From: Lotus japonicus
Lineage: Eukaryota; Streptophyta; Magnoliopsida; Fabales; Fabaceae
Assembly: GCF_012489685.1 (NCBI RefSeq)
Contig: NC_080046.1
Location: 38,899,176 to 38,963,175, forward strand
Direction of reading: 5' to 3'
DNA length: 64,000 nucleotides
The position numbers were made by a program, and so were the translations under genes. The notes beneath the pieces are model-generated. The model was not told the DNA's origin. It saw nothing but the letters and a program-made list of their open reading frames with translations, and made no database searches. Positions 47,110 to 61,350 of this stretch are shown piece after piece (the first letter of the stretch is position 1; each line of letters opens with the position of its first letter).

Positions 47110-49184
47110 TGAAAATCACATACATGTGGTTCAGGAGCAAAGAAGCGAGCCATTTCTTCAGGTATCCTTCCTTCCTTCATTATAAGGTAGGCCTTAAATG
47201 CATTCTCTAAATTGTTGTGCTTCTCTTGCCACTGGCTAGAAGATGAACAACTCAAACTTGAAATTCGAAGTCTAGTGTTCCTGAATGTATTGTATTACTA
47301 GGAGTTGCTCCCATCCCCATACACCGCACTCTCCCTGAATGCTCTTCCCCTAGCGTTATACCAAGAGTATCGGAAGGAGAAATCTGAGTCTCATCAACAG
47401 TGCTTTGAGTCAAACCCACTTCAAGTTTTTCCTATAAGCATGGAAAATGTAAATATGTAAATTTTTGTCACTAATCATGTAAAAATCTAGCCTCAAACCA
47501 GAACTTGAAAAACAATAATGCATTAGAAAGAAAGAAAGATTATTCCTCAGTTTATAAACACATGACCTGAGGAAATAAGTAGACTAAGTAGTTAATACTA
47601 AACATATACTTTTCAGCAACATGAATGTACAACCAAAGAATCATGTTAAACTAACAGCTACCAGGGAAATCAGCAACATGAATGTACAGCCAATGAATGC
47701 ACTCACATAATTCCAATATTCACACAGTCAAAGTCAAAGAATATGAGTAATTAATTAACATCAGATGACTCAGCAGAGTCAAGCTAAACTTACCACTACA
47801 CCCTTCGCTGCATCATTGACAAAGGATCCATCCTTTTTTCGTATGAGTTAGAATATACATTTGTGCACGACTTGGTAGCTTCCCAGTTTCTAAGAACTAA
47901 GATAGAAAAATTAAAGTTAAATAATCATTAAAAAGTTAGACAAATAGTAGACATGTAGAGGTTAGAGTCATTACTATCTCATGTCTTCTTCTTGAGTTAG
48001 CTTTAGAACCACCGGTGTGTGGAATCACTTGCTTGCTTCGGTTTTCTTTATTTTTTCTACAACGTTCCTGTGAAAATAACAAACTCAAGTTAAACAACAC
48101 ATTATACCAGATGTAAAAACCAAGGAAATGAAGCTCACAAAAACAACACATTATACCAGATGTAAAAATCAAGGATTTGAAGTAGAAATCAAGTTATTCA
48201 AACATGTACCTGTGTAGATGGTTTCATACGATATTGGACAAAGCGAACCCACTGATCTTTGTCTATACCATTCGGAACATTTCTAATGATTTCATCTATG
48301 GTTTTGGTTGGAATATTAAATTCACTCCACAAACGCTGCTTATGCGCCGACCACTTCTTCCCCATACTAATTTTGCAATATCTCTTTGCAAGGGCTTTAG
48401 TGGTCTTAAAAGAAAAACGAACCTTCCAAAAAAACAAACACTTTTTAATATGAAATTCACATGTAAGTATAAAATTTAATAAATTATAAGTTAGGTATGC
48501 ATAATACTTATACCTTTATAATTGTTGCAAAACAGTCATTAAAATAATCTTCAGGTATGCCTACTTTCCCCGTCCATCTTTCAAAATCAATTGGAAACAA
48601 ATTGCAATTACATGCCAATATTCCCAAAAATCCAGCAAGTAGACCTTGTGCATCACCATATGCTGAGTCTTGCTCATTAAAATCAACTAAAATGCGTAGC
48701 CCACTAGGCAAGTTATTGACTTGCTTAGCTTTAACTTTAATATGCTTAATAGCTCCTGTCAAGTCTTTAACAATAAACAAGTTTAGAAAAAGGCAAAAAT
48801 TAAGATATAGAAAAAAGGCAAAAATTTCTCATACTTCACCCTGATAACAACACGTCCTAACAGATATAGAACAACAGATTTTCCACTAAATTAAGATATA
48901 GAAAGAGGCATGAAGTGTACTATCAGATAAGGCTAAAAGGGCAGCATATGATGAGAAGATAAAGCAACATCAAATGATAACAATGATAATTCAAAGTTAA
49001 TATAACACATACCTATTGCTTCAACATTTCAAGATGGTGTAGTCACGGGGTTCTTAGATGGTGGGGCTTTTTGAGAGACTTCAGGAGCTGATTGTGAAGA
49101 AGCTTCAATTGATTGTGAAGAAGCTTCAACCGATGATCCAGGCGCTGATTTTTGTGGGTTGTGGAAACGCTTGAACCTTGGCAT
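47110..49184 (-). pseudogene. CACTA Transposase_24-type (TNPA-like) protein, degraded
   Basis: These proteins bind the subterminal repeats of CACTA elements. Exons: 49184-49013 (MPRFKRFHNPQKS...), about 48775-48508 (LRILVDFNEQDSAYGDAQG, GFLGILA, FERWTGKVGIPEDYF), about 48420-48215 (KRYCKISMGKKWSAHKQRLW, DKDQWVRFVQYRM), about 48065-47975 (ERCRKNKENRSKQ, HTGGSKANSRR) and 47430-47125 (LGEEHSGRVRCMGMGATPSNT, then LENAFKAYLIMKEGRIPEE). Damage: TGA replaces Trp near the end of exon 1, and about five inserted bases near 47290 shift the frame. Matches the plant Ptta/En/Spm family pattern. Confidence 0.82.
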
Positions 49185-49267
49185 CACTGCATAAACAAAG
49201 CAAAAACAAAAAATAGCAAGCAACAAAATGATAAATAGCTCAAAATGACAGTATAAAAAAAATTATG

Positions 49268-49770
<503 letters not shown>

Positions 49771-49792
49771 GTTTTAGTTACAATAGGTTTAC

Positions 49793-49841
49793 GGCAGGGA
49801 CTATTTGTACCATCCCTCTTTACTATCCACACCATCCCCTT
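49793..49841 (+). repeat. MULE left terminal inverted repeat
   Basis: 49 bp, matching the complement of 57152-57200 except at positions 4 and 5. Similarity continues weakly for about 30 bp. Confidence 0.92.
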
Positions 49842-50365
49842 AAGTGCAAAAATACACTTATACCCCCAAATATTTTAAAAAATAACTGCTCCAATGAAAA
49901 AAAAAAAAACCTAATCTACACGGCTGCACCATCTCCCATCTCCCTCCTCTCATTCACGGCCCTCATCTCCTCCTCTTCATCTCCTCTCATTCTGACGGTC
50001 ATCTCCTCATCTCCTTCACGGTTTCCCCACCAAAGTTCCAGCCTCCATCACGGTCCTCCTTCACATTTCCCCACCAAAACCCTAGCCTCTATCACGGTTT
50101 CTCCGTTGTCCATCACCATCACGATTTCAGAAGGAGAAGAAAGAAAGAGGAAGAAGGACTCAATTTCAGAAGGAACCTTGACTCTGGTAAGTCCCTCTGA
50201 GTTGTTCCCTTTGGTTTGCTTAAAAACCCACATTTTCCCTCTGAGTTGTTCCCTTTTCATTCCATTTGCCCAATGTTGTTCCCTCCGAGTTGTTAGCCTG
50301 TTTAAAAACCCACACAGTTTCACCTTTCCGCAATCAAGGATTGCGGTAGTGTGGCATCGCGGGTT

Positions 50366-50485
50366 AGTTTCCGCAGCTATGATAGCGGTAGTTTCCGCAG
50401 CTATGATAGCGGTAGTTTCCGCAGCTATGATAGCGGTCGTTTCCGCAGCTATGATAGCGGTCGTTTCCGCAGCTATGATAGCGGT
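50366..50485. repeat. Palindrome array A (5 units of 24 bp)
   Basis: Five identical-length units of the form TTTCCGCAGCTATGATAGCGG with outer arms CCGC/GCGG and an imperfect centre. Located between the left TIR and the start of the PMD gene. Confidence 0.9.
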
Positions 50486-50833
50486 AGTGTAATTCGATCA
50501 AGAAGCACAGGAGTTATAATTTGCAGTATTAATATGTGATTTTCAAAATTAGTAATATTATAGCACAGGTCTGTTTGCTTTGTAATATTCTCAGGTCTGT
50601 TCCCTGTATTCTAGCTTGTTATAATTTGTAATATTCTAGCTTGTTTCCTTTGTGATTCAAATTAGTTCTGATTTCTGGTTAATTAGCATGAAATCATGTC
50701 AGCTACAGATTTCATATCATGTGTAGGCCAGAAACTTGTGATGCCATGAAATCATGTTTTTATTAATATGTGCTTTGGGTTTTGTTTTGTAAATAAAGAA
50801 CTAACATTGATTTTCTTTGTTAACACAGGCGTG

Positions 50834-52817
50834 ATGGCAAGGACAAAACATACACAACGCGTTGTGGGAGAGGCTTCACGACCACCTCATCCTCCCCGAG
50901 ACCGTTCGCGAACTCATGCTTCCGCTCGCCGAGATCGTCAAGGGACTCAGGGTGTGGGAGAAGTTGAGGAGGGTGTGCTGGTTAATGCACGACATTGGGG
51001 TGCTGAGGATGGTGATGGTCTGCAGAATGAGAATGACAATGACAATGATTATGAGAATGAGAATGAGAATGATGATGATAATGAGAATGATAATGAGAAT
51101 GAGGTTGAGATGGGTTCTGAAGATGGTGATGAGGATGGTAATAGTGAGCAGGATGGAGAGTCTGAGGATGGTGATGGAACAGATGGTGTTTGGTATCCCG
51201 GAGGTCCCTATGACCTCTCTCTTTTGCCTAAGTTTGGGCAGCATATAGCGCATGACGTCTGGAAGTCATATGTGCGATCTGACTTCAAATGTAGGCCCCA
51301 TTGAAGATTCATCATCATGGAAAACACTTCTTTCCTGTAAAATTCTTCTCTGACAATGTGAAGACACTTGTGGCAGCTGCAGGGTTGGGACACCTTCCGT
51401 ATAGTTGTAACAGCGGCTCAGTTGACCTTAGCATTGTGACCGCCTTTGTTGAGCGATGGATGCCAGAGACGTCCTCATTTCATATGCCGTGGGGCGAGAT
51501 GACGATCACTCTAGATGACGTCTCAGCTCTATTGCACATCCCTGTGGTAGGGTCCTTTTTCTCATTGGGCAAGCCGACTAAGGAAGAGGCTGCCCCTGTG
51601 GTTGTTGATTTGCTGGGGGTGACAATTGAGGAGGTGCAGGATGAGTTTCGGAGGTGTAGAGGTCCTAGTCTTCATTATGCTTGGCTTCTAGCTCTTGTGA
51701 AAAACCGTGTGAAGGAATTGAAATGGACAGAAGCAGCCTGAGCTTACTTGTTACGCTTGGTTGGCATGACTCTCTTTTGTGATAAGAGTAACACGTCTGT
51801 CAGTGTTGCCTATCTTGAGCTTTTCAGGGATATTAGCTTGGCTGGTCAGTATGCATGGGGTGCGGCGGCGTTGGCATATTTGTATGGTCAGTTAGGGGAG
51901 GCTTGCAAAAAGACTGGGAGGACAGTTGCTGGGTATTTGACTTTGCTACAGGTCAGTATTTGACATATTTGTTGTTAAGTTCATTTGTATTTTTTTGTAT
52001 TTTAATACTGACACCTTAGATTTGCAGGCGTGGGTATATGCACGTTTTCCTGGGTGCTGTTTGAGAGAAAGGAGTTCCCTCAATACAAAGCGGGTATGCC
52101 TGTGGCTAGGAGGTGGTTGGCATTCAGGGGGACAAAGAAAGTGGACCAGAAGAGACTTAATCTTGATAACTTTCCTGCTGGTGGAGTGATATGGAGGCCT
52201 TATATGGACCACTATGTTCATCGTTCATTTGAACATGTCTCACTGTATAGTGGATTCATCAGGTTCAGCGGCTCAGTTTATCCATACCTACCTGAGCGTG
52301 TATCCAGGCAGTTTGGGATTGTGCAGTCCAAGCCTCGAGCTCCTCCATCAAAAGTTTCATGCGAGGATTGTGATGCTATGTGGATGGATTGGCGGAACCA
52401 TACTATTAGAGGACGCTATGTTGATTACCCGCACGAGTGTGATACTGAGTACAATGACTGGTACAAACAACACTCACATCCTTTCATGATTCCTGAGGAG
52501 CTGAGAGTTGACCGTTGGTCATTTCTTGAGGTTTGTTAAACTTAACCCTGTATTGACACTTTCTTGCAATATTACCTTGCGAATATTGACACTTTCTTTG
52601 AATGTTACAGGGTCAGTTTGCTTTGCTGTCGACATACTCTACTGTTGCTATTGATCCAGAGACTGTTGGGGCACCCGCAGAGGGCACAGCCATGTGGGAT
52701 GTAGTTCATACTATGCATTCCATTATTCAGAAGACATTGGAGGGACCGGAGGAGCCAAAGCAACGTAGAAAGAAGAGGAGTGCTAGCGGGGTTGGGACTT
52801 CAGCTGATTATGAGTGA
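50834..52817 (+). pseudogene. Plant mobile domain (PMD) protein gene of the MULE
   Basis: PMD proteins (MAIL/MAIN relatives) occur both as host genes and inside plant transposons; their role in transposition is unknown. Likely exons: 50834-51951, 52028-52530, 52611-52817. ATG 50834 follows an acceptor at 50829. The N-terminus is basic, then comes an acidic Asn/Asp/Glu-Met low-complexity stretch (51026-51115). The PMD core has WYPGGPYDLSLL, FVERWMPETSSFHMPWGE, ITLDDVSALLHIPVVG, GGVIWRPYMDHYVHRSFE and LPERVSRQFGIVQ. The C-terminus is basic (KQRRKKRS). Breaks: a frameshift near 51295-51301, TGA at 51739-51741 within an otherwise open frame, and another frameshift near 52052-52070. About 600 residues if unbroken. 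It converges on the transposase gene. Confidence 0.82.
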
Positions 52818-53071
52818 TGCTAGTGTTTATGAGTGATGGATGTGTTTATGTTGTTGACTTTGGTAGTTGTGTTTATGTTTATGGACATGTATGTGTTTAT
52901 GTTGTTTAAGTTTATGGACATGAATGTTGTATATGTTTATGTTTATGGACATGGATGTGTTTATGTTTATGGGAAACTGCAGCCAAATTTTAGTTTCAGT
53001 TCTCATCTTGTATACTTTCTGTTAAACTTTTACTGAGAATTTTACAACAATCTAATCTTGTATTCTGTTAA

Positions 53072-53545
53072 CTTCCGCTATCAAGATAGCGGTAACGTCC
53101 GCTATCAAGATAGCGGTAACGTCCGCTATCAAGATAGCGGATACACCAATCTCACTTTGTACCCATCTTGTTAAATTTTTACTTCCGCTATCAAAATAGC
53201 GGTAACGTCCGCTATCAAGGTAGCGGTAACTTCCGCTATCAAGATAGCGGATACAATAATTTCATTGTGAAGAGGTCTTGTTAATTTTTCACTTCCGCTA
53301 TCAAGATTGCGGTAACGTCCGCTATCAAGATAGCGGATACAATAATTTCAGTTTGCTTGTTATTTTTTTACTTCCGCTATCACGATAGCGGTAACGTCCG
53401 CTATCAAGATTGCGGTAACGTCCGCTATCAAGATAGCGGATACAATAATTTCAGTCTGCTTGTTAATTTTTTAACTTCCGCTATGAAGATAGCGGTAACG
53501 TCCGCTATCAAGATTGCGGTAACGTCCGCTATCAAGATAGCGGCA
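53072..53545. repeat. Palindrome array B (about 14 units), between the convergent genes
   Basis: Units of TCCGCTATCAAGATAGCGG at 24-bp spacing, in five blocks of 2-3 units separated by AT-rich spacers (ATACAATAATTTCA, CTTGTTAATTTTT). The core CCGCTATC-AA-GATAGCGG is a perfect 8-bp inverted repeat in most units. It follows the PMD stop by about 250 bp and precedes the transposase stop by about 200 bp. Confidence 0.92.
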
Positions 53546-53739
53546 ACTGCCTGGGTATAAAATTCAGAATGCTCATAATATTCACTAAGGTTACATTACA
53601 GAATTCAGAATGCTCATACATTCACTAAGGTTTATAACATTAAAGAATTCAGAATGCTCATAAATTCACTAAGGTTTATAACATTACAGAATTCAGAATG
53701 CTCATAAATTCTCTAAGGTTTATAACATTACAATAATTA

Positions 53740-56619
53740 TTAATCCTCACTAAGGTCTATTCTTGAGTGATCACCACCACCATGTTTAGCGGCAAGATAT
53801 GCACTATAAGTGTCGATTCGAGCAGAATAGGGATCAACCCATGTCTTGGCCTCATTCCTGCGATGATATGTCCACATGTGAGCAGTGAGCGGCATTGGGT
53901 GCCCATCACGAAGAACAACCTGCATTGGGAAATTAAGCATCTTAGAACACTATAAATATATATATATATACTTAAAAAGACAACAATACGGTAAGAGTTA
54001 ACTACCCCAATAAAGTGATTTTCATTAACAAATGCAACTGCAATGCGTTTGTGGAGTGTCGGTGGGTCTGCACTTCCTCTCAATGGGAAGAAAGTGTTAC
54101 ATCCACTAATAGCAAGGGTCATGAACACCACTTTATAAGCTGTGGATATAATGTATGCCATATTAGGAACGGTCATCCACTTATCGTCTCCTACTGGCCC
54201 GTCTGAAGTGACATGTAAAGCACAACGTATCTCATTTGCCTCAGCTATCCCAAATATTGAACAGTACATGTCAAATTCAGTGTCAAGTTCCTAGATCAGA
54301 GTCCGACGAACAATCGCCCATTTGTCTTCTCCCATATCCAACATTGCAGCAACACATCTAAATCCGCAGTGTCCGTCTCCCTCTACATGAACCAAGGAAT
54401 CAATGAATGGATGAAACTCTTCGGGGATTTGTCTCAACATGCTTGGGCGGAGGCTTTGATTCTTCATTCGGCTTGTAGAGCGCTGACTAGTATTTGGTGT
54501 GGAGTTGCTACCTTCCCAAGAGCCCGGATATTGTACATCAATACGCTCCCAACGAGACGCCATACGTTTTGTAGAGCGCTGACTAGGTACTTTGATACTC
54601 TTTGCTGTGACCTTTTTCGAAGAGCCTTTTTGCCTACCCTTAGTTGGGACCTTCTTTGGAGGAGGACACATGGAAGTCCTTTCCGGGAAAGAAATCATTC
54701 TAATGCTATCAATGATGGACTTCCTCACTGCCGCAGAAGATCCGTCAAATTTAACTTTTAAAGCTTCAAGTTCAGACTCAAAACTGACGCCCAACTCAGG
54801 ATCAATGGCAGGGTCTGAACAATCCCAATTCAATTTCCTCCAATGGGCATGTACCGCAAGTAATGGGACAAAAGTTAACTTCTGAAGTTCACAGGCACAT
54901 GGTAGTCCATGGGTTCTTCTAATCGCACAACCGCAATATAAACCATCAACACGAGGCCTACCGATTTGTTTCCTCTCTCTAGCAATCATATGCAATGCTG
55001 CTCTAGAAACAAAGCCTCGCAAATCCTTATAAAACACATCATTGAGAGTATGCTCGGTGACAAAAATGCTGAGCTGGTATGATTCTTTAATCTTGTCATG
55101 CTGCATGATAAGAAGCTTGTTGACAGCAGTCCAAGCTTTAACCAAGTCACCTAGGCTATCTGAAAGAAGCTTCTTCAACTTTGAATGCGCACCTTCAACT
55201 CTATCAACAAATAACATAACAATTATCACATAAATTCACCAAAAAGCAAAGATTATTGAGGAAGGAAGCTATAATTAGTAACTACCTGTTTGTTGTTGTG
55301 CACCCCATATGCATGCAGGTATCAATCTCGAACTTCACAAATTTATGTCTCAACGGAAACCAATTGGTTTCAAGGTATGGCCATAAGTTACATGCATTCA
55401 CCTGCATCGCTGCAACCTCCTTAAGGTAGTCAGCCTCACTGTTAGCATGCATCAACCGATTCCAGATATCAGTAATAAATACACGGGTTTCTATCGACTG
55501 AATAAGTGTCTTCAACTTCCCGGTCACACTCTTTGAAACGTGAAATTGGCACAACAAATGGCGAGCTGCGGGGAACACGTCTTCAATGACTTTCATTAAA
55601 ACAGTGTCCTTGTCAGTGACAATTACCTTAGGAAGATTTTCTTCCTTCACAATCAACCCTTTCAACCTATTTAATGCCCATAACACCTCATCTGTGCGCT
55701 CATTCGCCATGTAAGCAAAGGCAATAGAGTATGTCAAATTAGTTGATGTCACCCCAACCATTTCAAGTAAAGGAATTCTGTACCTGTTGGTCTTGTATGT
55801 ACTGTCCATAAGCACCACAGTAGGAAATTCATTAAAAAGATGAATAGAATCAGGGTGAGCAAAGAACAGAGATTTAATCACATTAGAACCACCCTCAACC
55901 CTAGACCAATATGCGTATTTGTCACCTTCCAACAACTTCATCAAGTGTTGAATCTCCGAAAAAGGTCCCCTCTTAATCCTATTGTAGGCTTGCTTCTCAT
56001 TGTAGATTTGTTTGATTCGAGTCAGATTGTTGGGGTTTTTCTCCCTTAGTGCAATCAACATGTCGCTTGGCTTAACCCTTTTCTCAATCATACTTCCCAC
56101 CATGACCTTTTCATCAGGATTTAGACGACCAACAAAAGAGTGACCTTGTAATGTTTCAGCTGAATCATGGTTGTGAATCCCAGAATGAACTATCACCTTC
56201 CATCGCCCATCAACGCCACCAGGCCTTGCTCTTAGCCTGAAAGGGCAATCAGACTTTTTTGTTCCAGTTTGACTGCGTTTTAACACTTTAGCCGCTGGTT
56301 TGTACTTCCCACCACGTTCACATCCCAATGTTATCAAAGGCTTCCTTTTTGCAGATCCGTAGTCAGACCTAATCACAATAACAACATAACCATTCTCTTT
56401 ACCTACACAGCGAGCCCAATCAATAAGATCAGTGTGGGATGCAAAAGCCTGCACATACAAAAATTATAAATCATTATCTCATCACATAAACGTATCTGCA
56501 AGTCCTTACTAAACAATTTTAATACTTACTTTATCAGTAGTAAAGGCCTTTGTGAGATCCACCCTAACAACAATTGTGCCATCATGTTCATTATCAACCT
56601 CAGAAGTTCCAGCTTCCAT
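53740..56619 (-). pseudogene. MULE transposase with FAR1-type finger, SWIM finger and OTU-like domain; one stop
   Basis: Exons (complement) 56619-56530, 56448-55286, 55200-54006, 53919-53740: 2628 nt, all junctions in phase. Residues about 60-120 form a FAR1/WRKY-like zinc region (KKSDCPFRLRARPGG, HSGIHNHD). The MULE DDE core holds VVLMDSTYKTNRYRIPLLEM, VIVTDKDTVLM and LLCQFHVSKS, then NRVEGAHSKLKK. A SWIM-like finger follows (CGCAIRRTHGLPCAC, with Cys where His is usual). After a basic linker comes an OTU-type cysteine protease region with VEGDGHCGFR (Asp and Cys of the active site) and NENHFIGV (candidate His), then LRDGHPMPLTAHMWTYH. The only lesion seen is TAG at about 54291-54293, just after the OTU Cys motif. 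Without the stop it is about 875 residues. MULE transposases act in the nucleus on TIRs; the role of OTU is unknown. Confidence 0.9.
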
Positions 56620-56705
56620 AATGCTCCTAATAGACAACAAACTTCACCAAGTCAAACCCCAAAACCAGAACCTGCAACAATATCCGTAATTTAAGTTTTT
56701 GTAAC

Positions 56706-56853
56706 TTCCGCTATCTTGATAGCGGTAGTTACCGCTATCTTAGTAGCGGTAACTTCCGCTATCTTAGTAGCGGTAGTTTCCGCTATCTTGATAGCGGAAG
56801 TTACCGCTACTAAGATAGCGGAAACAAGACAACGTCCGCTATCTTGACAGCGG
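56706..56853. repeat. Palindrome array C (6 units)
   Basis: Six 24-bp-spaced units such as CCGCTATCTTGATAGCGG and CCGCTATCTTAGTAGCGG, upstream of the transposase ATG (56619) and about 300 bp inside the right TIR. Mirrors array A at the other end. Confidence 0.9.
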
Positions 56854-57151
56854 AACGAACCAGAACCCATATATTCTACCCAGATTTACGCGAAAAAACA
56901 GTACAAATCTCAAAAACAAACCTATTTTGCGCTTTGATTCTTCCTTGATCTCACCCACTTATTTTCTACACTGATTTGGAGCTTCAAATACCTCAAAGGT
57001 GTGTGATGTCTTGATTTAGAAGATGAAATAGGGATGGGGAATGTGAGAGTGGAAGAGGAAGAAGGAAGAAGAAGGTGAGTTGTGAGAGTATTTTTTTTTT
57101 TTGCTACTTTGTATGTTTTTTATGTTGGGGGTATTTTTGGGATTATAAAAA

Positions 57152-57200
57152 AAGGGGATGGTGTGGATAGTAAAGAGGGATGGTACAAATAGTCCTGGCC
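57152..57200 (-). repeat. MULE right terminal inverted repeat
   Basis: Inverted match of 49793-49841; followed by TAGGTTTAC, the 9-bp target duplication. Confidence 0.92.
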
Positions 57201-57209
57201 TAGGTTTAC

Positions 57210-57575
57210 TTACTTTTTTGGTTCTCTTACTTTTACATTTGCTTGATTTTAGTTGCCTATTTCAAATTGTACAAATTAAATCCTCATTTTTTTTTTCATT
57301 GAGCAACTTTAGTCCATTCGTTAATCTACTTTCAAATTAATTCCTCTGTTGCTGCCATATTTTGCTCATGAAATGGCTTCTCTAACAAGCTAAGCCCTTA
57401 TTCCCCAAAAACAGAAAGTCTTGACTCTTAATCCATCGAACATGTCATCTGATAGTATAAATATTCTTAATCTGGACTGTCAAAGTTAAAATATAATTTG
57501 AAAAATTGAATCAAAATTTGGAAATTTTTAATTGGAATTATTGCGCCACTACTCATTCAAATTTTAATTTCAGTA
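57210..57575. other. Intergenic, no gene
   Basis: AT-rich DNA right of the MULE; does not continue the PCNA-like flank seen on the left, so homology to PCNA had already ended at the insertion point. Confidence 0.5.
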
Positions 57576-57715
57576 TTTTTTTTATAGGCAAATGTTAGTG
57601 GTTAGTTGTTAGTAAGTTAGAAAATTCTTTCAAATTTCCCTTACAGGATTCGAACCCTGGACCTTCCCCTCCCCAACCCTTATGTCCCCTAGCTCTTACC
57701 ACTTGAGCTAACCTA
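57576..57715 (-). mobile_element. tRNA-derived SINE
   Basis: The minus strand starts GGTTAGCTCAAGTGG (box A, complement 57699-57710), continues to GGTTCGAATCC (box B, complement 57646-57656, perfect consensus), then a tRNA-unrelated body ending in an A run (complement about 57576-57583). The spacing and tail fit a Pol III-type plant SINE rather than a true tRNA gene, because no cloverleaf closes. Confidence 0.75.
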
Positions 57716-60624
<2,909 letters not shown>

Positions 60625-60744
60625 TTTTGGTGTTGCATTGTTTGTTTCTGAATTTGGTTGTAGTTGTAGGATGCTTTTATACATTTCCTATCCAGTACAT
60701 GTAACTGTTTTTCCCTAAATCAATGGTCAATTTCTGAATTTTGG
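60625..60744. other. PCNA 3' flank
   Basis: Likely 3' untranslated region; shares GAATTTGGTTGTAGTTGTAGG with the duplicate at 49739-49760. Confidence 0.6.
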
Positions 60745-61350
60745 GGAGAGCCATATTGGATCCTGCACTATTTTGCCTTATTGTTGCTTAGAACCATCTT
60801 ACACAAGGGCCTTGTATTTTTCATCTTGATGCATTACTTTTGTAGTCTTCATTAATCTGAACAACTTTTTAATGAAATGATAAATATAAGTAGTCATTGG
60901 TAAATAGTTAGGCGTAATGTGCAAAATTAACATAGCATCCTTCAATATTGTTGCTTTGAAACCATGGCCACACCTGTACTTAACAGAAGCTCTATCCTCA
61001 CTTGAAGGAGCCATATTGGTTCCTGCACTATTTTGCCTTATTGTTGCTTAGAACCATCATACACAATGGCCTTGTATTTTTCATCTTGAGGCATTACTTT
61101 TGTTATCTTCATTAATCAGAACAACTATGTAATGGAATGATAAATCTAAGCAGAAAGCTTTAACATAATTTTACGCTTTAATGAAATAGTAAAGCACAAA
61201 GGCATAATAGTTTGTCTGAAGCTGCCAAAATATGTTCAGAGTAGTCGTTGGTAAATAATTAGGCACTATGTGCAAAATTTACATAGCTTCCTTCAATATC
61301 GTTTGCTTCAAAACCATGGTAACACCTGTACTTAACAGAAGCCCTTCATT
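60745..61350. repeat. Tandem duplication downstream of PCNA
   Basis: A unit of about 265-340 bp occurs twice (60745-61010 and 61011-61350), sharing GAGCCATATTGG, CTGCACTATTTTGCCTTATT and CACCTGTACTTAACAGAAGC. The second copy has an extra piece near 61145-61230. No coding content. Confidence 0.8.

Larger units (their letters stand above)
42729..49267 (-). mobile_element. Outer CACTA (En/Spm) element, broken, host of an inner copy
   Basis: The left TIR at 42729 is CACTACAAAAAATTCGCTG with subterminal GCGGCGGTTTTT and GCGGGGTTTT motifs. Transposon-protein exons on the minus strand lie at 47110-49184. Its right TIR is not found; the sequence gives way to a LINE scrap at 49268. Joining the left end and the exons into one element is inference, because the inner element (42985-46812) separates them. 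Confidence 0.6.
49793..57200. mobile_element. Mutator-like element with PMD and transposase-OTU genes (7.4 kb)
   Basis: TIRs of 49 bp at 49793-49841 and 57152-57200 share GGACTATTTGTACCATCCC and differ at two bases near the tip. The 9-bp target duplication TAGGTTTAC lies at 49784-49792 and 57201-57209. Inside are two convergent genes (50834-52817 plus, 53740-56619 minus) and three palindrome arrays. Both genes carry a few disabling changes, yet structure and splice sites are well kept, so this is a recently autonomous or near-intact family member. Confidence 0.93.

Noticed and set aside
50876..51253. Minus-strand frame of 125 codons opposite the PMD gene
   Set aside because: Mirror of the Asn/Asp low-complexity tract of the sense gene.
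50366..53545. Regular palindromic repeats resemble a CRISPR array
   Set aside because: Units are contiguous at 24 bp with no unique spacers, lie in a plant transposon with TIRs and target duplication, and there are no cas genes.
54369..54885. Plus-strand frames opposite the transposase
   Set aside because: Antisense shadows; the minus strand has the conserved domains and in-phase splicing.
57640..57712. Possible tRNA gene from GGTTCGAATCC and TAGCTCAAGTGG
   Set aside because: No acceptor stem or anticodon arm closes, and an A-tailed body follows, so a SINE fits better.
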